NCBI GenBank assembly: GCA_900754075.1
Contig: CAAEBN010000058.1
Location: forward strand, 1-18,341
From: an uncultured Collinsella sp.
GTDB lineage: Bacteria > Actinomycetota > Coriobacteriia > Coriobacteriales > Coriobacteriaceae
Direction: 5' to 3'
Length of the DNA: 18,341 nt
Shown here: piece by piece, positions 13,597 through 18,341 of the stretch
Numbering within the stretch: position 1 is the stretch's first letter
Layout of the letters: every line of letters begins with the position of its first letter
Position numbers and translations under genes: made by a program
The notes under the pieces: generated by a model
What the model was told of the DNA's origin: nothing
Database searches by the model: none
What the model saw: only the letters and a program-made list of their open reading frames with translations

Positions 13597-14631
13597 ATGT
13601 TCAATTTCGATGAGCCTCGTTACGAGAAGGTTGTGAGCGATGCCCTCGCTCTCCGTCCTCAGATTGAGGCTGCCGTGGACAAGGTCTGCGAGCAGGGCTA
13701 TTCCAACATCTTCTTCATCGGCTGCGGCGGCACCTGGGCCCACACGCTCCCGATGAAGTACTGGGTCGAGACCACCACGGCCGACGTCGACGTCCACTGC
13801 GAGATCGCCGCCGAGTTCCTCGCATGCCCGCCCAAGGCCTTCAACAAGGACTCGGTCTGCGTCTTCTCCACCCGCACCGGCACCACCCCCGAGATCATCG
13901 AGGCCGCCAAGTTCTGCCAGGAGCAGGGCGCCCGCACGCTGATGTACGTCTCCAACGACAACACCCCGGCCACCGAGTACGCCGATTACAAGTTCTTCAG
14001 CTTCGCCGAGGACGACGTCCTGTGCGAGGCCATCTACACCTACCAGATCACGCTGGTCGCCCGCTTCCTCAAGAACGCCGGCGCCTTCCCCAAGTACGAC
14101 ACCTTCATGGAGGAGTTCGGCAACATCGCCCCGTACCTCATCAAGGCCAAGGACGCCCAGGACGAGCGCTGCGCCGCCATGGCCGAGGACTTCAAGGACA
14201 CCGACTACCACATGGTGATCGGCTCCGGCATGCTCTGGGGCGAGGCCTACGACTACGCCATGTGCATCCTCGAGGAGATGCAGTGGATCAAGACCAAGTC
14301 CATCCACGCCGCCGAGTTCTTCCACGGCACCATCGAGCTGTGCGAGGAGGGCACGAGCCTCATCATGCTCTACGGCGAGGACGACACCCGCAAGCTCATG
14401 GACCGCGTGGACAACTTCACCCACATGCTCGCCGACGAGAAGGGCGTCAACGTCCGCGTGAACAAGTTCGACACCGCCGAGGTCGAGCTGCCGTTCAGCG
14501 ACCCCGAGTTCCGCAAGATCGTCTCCCCGATGGTCACCTACACCATCACCGAGCGCCTGAGCTGCCATCTCGAGCACGTCCGCAACCACCCGCTCACCAC
14601 GCGTCGCTACTACCACCAGATGAACTACTAA
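13597..14631 (+). CDS. SIS-domain protein, FrlB-like sugar-amine-phosphate deglycase
   Basis: A 344-aa double-SIS protein. Domain 1 has FFIGCGGTW (39-47) and the phosphate-binding STRTGTTPE (91-99). Domain 2 has VIGSGMLWGEAYDYAMCILEEMQW (207-230) and HAAEFFHGTIE (237-247), with Glu240 at the FrlB-type glutamate position. It ends HPLTTRRYYHQMNY, like FrlB. It is a distant paralogue of the protein at 3206-4174. The likely role is splitting a phosphorylated Amadori compound, such as glucoselysine or fructoselysine 6-phosphate, into hexose 6-phosphate and amine. The next genes are two UTRA regulators and a mannose-family PTS, which fits. Codon use is extreme: nearly every third position is C or G, unlike the AT-richer regulator and PTS genes after it, which suggests very high expression or a different origin. 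GGAG precedes the ATG at 13597. Confidence 0.87.
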   Translation: MFNFDEPRYEKVVSDALALRPQIEAAVDKVCEQGYSNIFFIGCGGTWAHTLPMKYWVETTTADVDVHCEIAAEFLACPPKAFNKDSVCVFSTRTGTTPEIIEAAKFCQEQGARTLMYVSNDNTPATEYADYKFFSFAEDDVLCEAIYTYQITLVARFLKNAGAFPKYDTFMEEFGNIAPYLIKAKDAQDERCAAMAEDFKDTDYHMVIGSGMLWGEAYDYAMCILEEMQWIKTKSIHAAEFFHGTIELCEEGTSLIMLYGEDDTRKLMDRVDNFTHMLADEKGVNVRVNKFDTAEVELPFSDPEFRKIVSPMVTYTITERLSCHLEHVRNHPLTTRRYYHQMNY

Positions 14632-14814
14632 AGCAGCTTTCAGCGGTCGTTATTTTGCTCGGAAATAATTCGTTATGTTGCGTTCGTAAAACAATGCAAA
14701 CAAATGTCGCAGTCTCGTTCTAGAGAGCCATGCCGTAGCTGGCCGCTTGAGGTCGTATTTGCTTGGACTCGACCATGCGGCTCGTTGGCATTTCACGGTA
14801 GCGACTTCAAGGCG

Positions 14815-14846
14815 AAGAGGGGCATTTTTTGCCAAATGCCCCTCTT
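14815..14846 (+). terminator. Terminator hairpin after the second SIS gene
   Basis: A perfect 13-bp stem AAGAGGGGCATTT / AAATGCCCCTCTT with a 6-nt loop is followed by GTTTG. It lies 183 nt after the stop codon, so the transcript would have a long 3' tail, or the hairpin belongs to an unrecognised small transcript. Confidence 0.65.
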
Positions 14847-14869
14847 GTTTGCGCCACAAGTGGCATTCG

Positions 14870-14937
14870 ACACCTTCATATGAAGTGTTTGATATTGTAG
14901 ACGGTTCAAAAATAAGATTGAACCGTCTATTTCTTTC
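14870..14937 (+). terminator. Second and third hairpins before the GntR pair
   Basis: An imperfect palindrome centred on CTTCATATGAAG (14870-14889) is followed by a perfect 10-bp stem TAGACGGTTC / GAACCGTCTA (14898-14907 and 14920-14929) and then TTTCTTTC. The latter resembles a Rho-independent terminator. With the hairpin at 14815-14846, three hairpins are stacked upstream of the regulator genes. Nothing coding is seen in 14632-15004. Confidence 0.55.
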
Positions 14938-14954
14938 AAAATAATACGTAATAG

Positions 14955-14971
14955 GTTATCTTATAACGTAT
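14955..14971 (+). promoter_or_regulatory. Candidate operator of the GntR pair
   Basis: GTTAT-CTT-ATAAC (14955-14967) is a perfect inverted repeat and continues into ATAACGTAT, sharing ATAACGT (14963-14969) with the sites at 13545 and 16678. It is 42 nt before the first regulator ATG. ATAGAAG and ATAGAAT follow (14970 and 14981), similar to the ATAGAAC half-sites before the first SIS gene. Probably an autoregulatory site. Confidence 0.55.
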
Positions 14972-15004
14972 AGAAGTTTCATAGAATGTTGTACGGAGAA
15001 CGTT

Positions 15005-15793
15005 ATGATTAACCCGACTAGTGCTGTGCCGCTATATGTACAAGTAGCTGATGATTTGCGCCGCCGTATTGAGATGGGCGAGTTTTCCGAAAGTGGCGTG
15101 TTGCCTAGCGAAAATGGTTTTTGCGAAGAATACGAGGTTAGCCGTGCGACGATACGGAAGGCAATTCAAACTCTTGTGGATGACGACGTGCTTGATACGC
15201 GTCATGGCAAAGGCACATTTATCCGGCAGCCTAAAATCGTCTCGAGCTTGAGCACGTTTAAGGGTTTCACTTATTTTTGCCATGAAAATAATATCGAAAC
15301 CTCGTCTCGTGTTCTCGCTCTTCAGGAGGTCGAGCCGCCCGTTGCCGTCCGTCGTCATTTGCGAATGGAAGAGAATGAATCTGCGGTTTACCTCAAACGC
15401 GTGAGGTCAATCAACCACATAAATGCAATGATTGAACATATTTATCTTCCAGTAAAGAACTTCGGGTTTTTACTGGGTGTCGATATGGAGAACGCATCAC
15501 TTTATGAAACGATTGAGAGAGAGACGGGGCTGCGACTAGAGGATAATTGTTTCCCGTCTATTGTGCTTGAAGCAGGGCTTGCTACGGATGAGGAGAAGCG
15601 CATCCTTAATATCGCAGGAGAAGCTGCGATGTTTATATTGAGTGAGACCGTTTATATGAGCACTGGTAAGCCAGTGCACTTTACTAAGCAGGTGATGTTG
15701 GGTGATTATTTCAAATACTTCTTTTCGATTAAGGCTAATCAACTCGGCATCAACTGGCAGGGACTTGAAGCCGTTGAGTGCAGAAAGCAATAG
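15005..15793 (+). CDS. GntR family (UTRA) transcriptional regulator
   Basis: A 262-aa protein. The N-terminal GntR winged HTH (about 8-75) shows AVPLYVQVADDLRRRIEMGEF, LPSENGFCEEYEVSRATIRKAIQTL and RHGKGTFIRQPK. A UTRA ligand domain (about 88-250) follows, with LKRVRSINHINAMIEHIYLP and PVHFTKQVMLGDYFKYFF. GGAG lies 7 nt before the ATG. The next regulator begins 8 nt after its stop, so they form one unit. It is probably an autoregulated sensor for the pathway of the flanking SIS and PTS genes, with a sugar phosphate or phosphorylated Amadori compound as ligand (inference). Codon use is more AT-rich than in the SIS gene upstream. Confidence 0.92.
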   Translation: MINPTSAVPLYVQVADDLRRRIEMGEFSESGVLPSENGFCEEYEVSRATIRKAIQTLVDDDVLDTRHGKGTFIRQPKIVSSLSTFKGFTYFCHENNIETSSRVLALQEVEPPVAVRRHLRMEENESAVYLKRVRSINHINAMIEHIYLPVKNFGFLLGVDMENASLYETIERETGLRLEDNCFPSIVLEAGLATDEEKRILNIAGEAAMFILSETVYMSTGKPVHFTKQVMLGDYFKYFFSIKANQLGINWQGLEAVECRKQ

Positions 15794-15801
15794 GTTGAAT
15801 A

Positions 15802-16506
15802 ATGGTTAAAGTGGAGAGCGCTGTTCCATTGTATAAGCAGATCGTTCACGATCTTGTGAGTCGAATAGAAAGTGGCGTATATAGCGAAGGGGATAAGCTT
15901 CCTACTGAGACGGAGCTTATGGAGGAATATGGCGTTAGTCGTATTACCGTTCGATCGGCAATCAAGGAACTAGAGGATGCCGATATCGTTGAGCGCACGC
16001 GAGGGAAAGGGACTTTTGTTACCACGACACGCAATGCCTATGCAGCCGATGACCAGGAAAGCTTCACCCATTCCTGCATTCAAGAAAATAAAAAGCCTTC
16101 TACCGTAGTGCTCGAAGTAGCTTGGATTTATCCTACGCTGCGCGACGTGCGTTTTCTTCAGGTCCAGGAGGACGAGAATATTCTTCAGACTAGACGTTTG
16201 CGCTTAGTCGATGGCGTGCCAACGATGTTGGAAACCAATAGCTACACTCCTTCTCTTGCCTTTTTGGAACATGAAGATTTATCGGGTTCTCTACTTGAGG
16301 TGCTGGGAAGACGCCATATCGAACTTGGCAATAACGAGCGAACGTTGCAGGTGTGCTTTGCAAGTGCTTACGAGGCAGAACATTTGAATGTAAAGCCGGG
16401 ATCTGCCCTTTTATTATTTGTAGATAAGCGTTGCAGCGCGCAGGGAGTGCCATTGTTTATTTCGCGGCAGGTGTACTGCACTGAGCGCTTAAAGTTTTAT
16501 CTCTAG
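15802..16506 (+). CDS. GntR family (UTRA) transcriptional regulator
   Basis: A 234-aa paralogue of the preceding protein. The winged HTH (about 7-72) shows AVPLYKQIVHDLVSRIESGVY, LPTETELMEEYGVSRITVRSAIKEL and RTRGKGTFV. The UTRA part (about 85-232) shows QTRRLRLVDGVPTMLETNSY and a final FISRQVYCTERLKFYL. It is slightly shorter than its neighbour and differs strongly in the ligand domain, so the two may read different ligands or form a heterodimer. It starts 8 nt after the previous stop without a strong ribosome binding site, which suggests translational coupling. A strong terminator follows at 16555-16581, separating it from the PTS operon. Confidence 0.92.
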   Translation: MVKVESAVPLYKQIVHDLVSRIESGVYSEGDKLPTETELMEEYGVSRITVRSAIKELEDADIVERTRGKGTFVTTTRNAYAADDQESFTHSCIQENKKPSTVVLEVAWIYPTLRDVRFLQVQEDENILQTRRLRLVDGVPTMLETNSYTPSLAFLEHEDLSGSLLEVLGRRHIELGNNERTLQVCFASAYEAEHLNVKPGSALLLFVDKRCSAQGVPLFISRQVYCTERLKFYL

Positions 16507-16554
16507 CGAAAGCCAAACCCCGGATCTTTCTTAACCGAATAACAAGAGATTGAG

Positions 16555-16581
16555 AACGCCCCGACAAAGGGGCGTTTTTTT
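16555..16581 (+). terminator. Rho-independent terminator after the GntR pair
   Basis: AACGCCCC / GGGGCGTT stem, 6-nt loop, followed by a run of seven T's that begins with the last two bases of the stem. Confidence 0.92.
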
Positions 16582-16630
16582 GCCGTTTACGGGCGAATTA
16601 TTACCGCTTAGGAAGCTTGATTGATCTGTC

Positions 16631-16691
16631 TTGACAAAGCGAAAGTTTCGAGGATACTGTAGATAACAATACAAAATATAACGTTCTATTA
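16631..16691 (+). promoter_or_regulatory. PTS operon promoter and ATAACGT operator
   Basis: A consensus -35 TTGACA (16631-16636) and a -10 TACTGT (16655-16660) are separated by 18 nt. ATAACGTTCTAT (16678-16689) lies just after the expected start of transcription, 43 nt before the EIIA ATG, and contains the ATAACGT box shared with 13545 and 14963. Its complement reads ATAGAAC, the half-site found before the first SIS gene at 3071. Confidence 0.65.
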
Positions 16692-16720
16692 ACAGATGAT
16701 TGACTGAGATTGGGAGATAA

Positions 16721-17137
16721 ATGAGGAAGTTGCTCTTGGCCAGCCATGGGCCACTTGCTAGAGCGATGCGTGAAACGCTCCAGCTATTTTGCGGTGAAGA
16801 TCCTCGCGTTAAGGTGCTATGCGCATATGTCGATGAGGACACGATGGATGTAAACGAGTTGATAGATTTTTGGGACCGTTCTCGCGACCCAGCAGACCAG
16901 TGGATTGTCATCACTGATGTCTATGGTGGGTCAGTGAATAACGCTTTTATGGAAAGGTTGGGTGACGATTCTCTAAGGCTCATTGCCGGCATGTCGCTAC
17001 CACTAGTGCTCGAAGTGTTTTCGAAATTGAGCACACTTGATGACGCCGAGCTCGCTGCATTGGTTTCAAGTGTCCGCCAAAAGGGCACATGCCTATGTTC
17101 GCTGCCAAATTCGGTAGAAGAAGACGAGGATTTTTGA
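16721..17137 (+). CDS. PTS mannose-family EIIA component
   Basis: A 138-aa cytosolic phosphocarrier. It begins MRKLLLASHGPLARAMRETL, with the phospho-accepting His9 in the ASHG motif typical of mannose-family EIIA. The segment WIVITDVYGGSVNNAFMERL matches the TDLFGGSPxN motif of the family. It accepts phosphate from HPr and passes it to EIIB. A GGGAG ribosome binding site precedes the ATG. EIIB follows after 13 nt and EIIC after a further 27 nt, so the three form one operon behind the promoter at 16631. Separate EIIA and EIIB proteins, not a fused EIIAB, are common in mannose/sorbose-type systems. An acidic tail (SVEEDEDF) ends the protein. Confidence 0.92.
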   Translation: MRKLLLASHGPLARAMRETLQLFCGEDPRVKVLCAYVDEDTMDVNELIDFWDRSRDPADQWIVITDVYGGSVNNAFMERLGDDSLRLIAGMSLPLVLEVFSKLSTLDDAELAALVSSVRQKGTCLCSLPNSVEEDEDF

Positions 17138-17150
17138 GAAAGGAACAAAG

Positions 17151-17612
17151 ATGATTAAGCTGCTGAGAGTTGACCATCGCTTGCTTCATGGTCAGGTTGC
17201 CATGACTTGGACGCAAGAGCTTGACACCAATTGCATTTTGATTGCCTGCGATGCGGTTGTGAAAGATGACGTGCGCAAGACGACGCTTAAGCTGGCACGT
17301 CCGGCAGGCGTCAAATTGGTTATCAAATCGGTCGATGATTCTATCGAGGCTCTTAGGAGCGGTGTGACCGATAAGTACCGTTTGTTCATTGTCGTTGAAA
17401 GCATCGAAGATGCTTACCGCCTGGCAAAGGGCTACAGCGAAATCGAGCATATCAACATTGGAGGAACGAAGCCGCGTGAGGGTGCAGATGTACGCCTATC
17501 TTCAACGGTTTTCGCTACCGATCGCGACGTGGAGCTTCTACATGAGCTCAGTGATGCCGGAATCGAGGTGGAGATCAGGCAGGTACCTAGAGACGAGAAG
17601 ATTTTGATTTAA
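17151..17612 (+). CDS. PTS mannose/fructose/sorbose-family EIIB component
   Basis: A 153-aa EIIB of the mannose family. The active-site motif VDHRLLHGQVAMTW carries the phosphorylated histidine (His13). Further family segments are DAVVKDDVRKTTLKLARP, EHINIGGTKPREGADVRLSSTVFATDRDVELLHEL and an ending EIRQVPRDEKILI. It transfers phosphate from EIIA to the incoming sugar at the membrane EIIC-EIID complex. AAAGGAAC precedes the ATG. The specificity of the system cannot be read from EIIB alone; the context (SIS deglycases, UTRA regulators) suggests a sugar-amine (Amadori) substrate, as in the glucoselysine (gfr) PTS. Confidence 0.95.
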   Translation: MIKLLRVDHRLLHGQVAMTWTQELDTNCILIACDAVVKDDVRKTTLKLARPAGVKLVIKSVDDSIEALRSGVTDKYRLFIVVESIEDAYRLAKGYSEIEHINIGGTKPREGADVRLSSTVFATDRDVELLHELSDAGIEVEIRQVPRDEKILI

Positions 17613-17639
17613 GCACATACAATAGAAAGGGGATCCCTC

Positions 17640-18263
17640 ATGTTGACTCAAGCGATCCTTATCGGCCTCGTCGCAATGTGCGTGACATTTGAGTGGGCAC
17701 TTGGCACTTGCCTTGCTTCTCGCCCGATTGTCACGGGCGTCCTCATCGGTCTTGTGATGGGTGATTTGCAGACGGGCATTATTGTCGGCGCCACGCTTGA
17801 AATGGTGTTCATTGGATCGGTTACCATCGGGGCGGCCGTTCCGCCTGACGTTATCACCGGTGGTATTTTGGGCACTGCCTTTGCAATTTCGACGGGTCAA
17901 GGCGCTGAAGTTGCGCTGACGCTCGCTTTCCCGATTGCGTCGCTTTATCTCATCATTGATAACGCGCTTACGCTGATCGTGATGCCGTTTTTCGTCCATA
18001 AAGCGGACGACTGTGTGGCAAAGGGCGACCTCAAAGGTATGGAGCGGATGCATCTGCTTGGTGGATTCATCGTCAAATCGCTTCCTCGCTTTTTCGTGTG
18101 CTCCCTTGCTTTCTATCTCGGAACGCCGGTTATGAACGCGGTGCTTAACGCAATTCCCGAGTTTGTAAGTAACGGCCTGGTTATTGCGGGTGGATTCATC
18201 CCTGCGCTCGGCATTGCACTGCTCGCTTCAATGATTGTCAACAAGCAGACTGCTATTTTCTGA
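17640..18263 (+). CDS. PTS mannose-family EIIC component, C-terminally truncated
   Basis: A 207-aa hydrophobic membrane protein of the EIIC Man/Sor family: MLTQAILIGLVAMCVTFEWALG, RPIVTGVLIGLVMGDLQTGIIVGATLEMVFIGSVTIGAAVPPDV (the family signature) and NAIPEFVSNGLVIAGGFIPALGIALLASMIVNKQTAIF. Full-length family members have about 250-270 residues. Here the frame meets TGA at the place where the next membrane segment (usually FxxGFxxAxY...) should begin, so the last segment or two are missing. The stop coincides with the start of a probable insertion sequence. No EIID gene is present in the window. A GAAAGGGG ribosome binding site precedes the ATG. It is probably a disrupted gene whose remainder lies beyond the insertion. 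Confidence 0.85.
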   Translation: MLTQAILIGLVAMCVTFEWALGTCLASRPIVTGVLIGLVMGDLQTGIIVGATLEMVFIGSVTIGAAVPPDVITGGILGTAFAISTGQGAEVALTLAFPIASLYLIIDNALTLIVMPFFVHKADDCVAKGDLKGMERMHLLGGFIVKSLPRFFVCSLAFYLGTPVMNAVLNAIPEFVSNGLVIAGGFIPALGIALLASMIVNKQTAIF

Positions 18264-18341
18264 GGCTTCGGTAGTTTGTGTGACAAGGGGCTAGCCTAGG
18301 CAGCAACGCTCTTCGCTCCCTTCACGCCCTTCTTCCTCGCC
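18262..18341 (-). mobile_element. Probable end of an IS256-type insertion sequence (partial)
   Basis: Directly at the EIIC stop the sequence changes to GAGGCTTCGGTAGTTTGTG, which resembles the terminal inverted repeats of IS256/IS1249-type elements (GGCTCTTCxGTAATTTGTGT-like, from memory). A minus-strand frame ends about 33 bp inside it. Only 80 bp are visible, so the family is provisional. Confidence 0.45.
18296..18341 (-). CDS. C-terminal tail of a minus-strand ORF, probably a transposase (partial)
   Basis: Only 14 codons and the TAG stop are inside the window; the tail reads ARKKGVKGAKSVAA and is strongly basic. The position, stopping some 33 bp from the putative insertion-sequence end and pointing toward it, is as expected for a transposase gene. 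The 5' part lies outside the window, so the identity is inference. Confidence 0.35.
   Translation of the reverse strand, partial: ARKKGVKGAKSVAA

Noticed and set aside
13824..14723. 299-aa open frame overlapping the second SIS gene
   Set aside because: Arg/His/Gly-rich shadow in another frame of the strongly biased SIS gene.

Overview
The window looks like a chromosomal segment of a high-GC gut Actinomycetota of the Coriobacteriia, most probably Collinsella or a close relative. I infer this from the strongly C/G-biased third codon positions, the gene content (a MetA-type methionine enzyme, an M16C protease, mannose-family PTS genes, FrlB-like SIS proteins) and intergenic hairpins carrying GGGGACGTTC and GGGACAGGT cores. 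The genus is my inference; no rRNA or marker gene is present.

Layout. 1-320: an intergenic stretch with tandem and inverted REP-like repeats. 321-4174 (+): recQ helicase, then 2 nt later a GntR/UTRA regulator, then an FrlB-like SIS sugar-amine phosphate deglycase preceded by two pairs of tandem 10-bp direct repeats that look like an operator. 4198-4509: two terminators around a non-coding 182-bp near-perfect palindrome. 4553-5530 (-): an L-lactate/2-hydroxyacid dehydrogenase. 5742-6668 (+): metA carrying the acetyl-CoA-type Glu111. 6710-8230: an AbiEi-like plus PD-(D/E)XK-like protein flanked on both sides by copies of a GAGCGTGGATWWTC repeat element. 8253-8849 (-): 5-formyltetrahydrofolate cyclo-ligase. 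8873-9701: a hicA-hicB toxin-antitoxin operon (-) bracketed by two REP-like hairpins, with an elaborate two-promoter control region. 9715-12759 (-): a 1014-aa M16C metalloprotease. 12760-13596: a long non-coding stretch.

13597-18263 (+) is the most interesting part. It holds a second FrlB-like SIS protein with very strong codon bias, two adjacent GntR/UTRA regulators, and mannose-family PTS EIIA, EIIB and EIIC. All three transcription units carry the same ATAACGT box 42-52 nt before the start codon, so they look like one regulon. The combination of mannose-family PTS, SIS deglycase and GntR/UTRA regulator resembles known systems for uptake and cleavage of Amadori products (fructoselysine or glucoselysine): the PTS imports and phosphorylates the sugar-amine, and the SIS enzyme releases the amine and a hexose 6-phosphate. 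EIIC stops about 50 residues early, at what looks like the end of an IS256-type insertion sequence that runs out of the window, so this copy of the transporter may be broken.

The remaining genes are housekeeping or general stress genes on alternating strands. Very long ORFs antisense to recQ, the M16 protease and other GC-rich genes are composition shadows and are not annotated.
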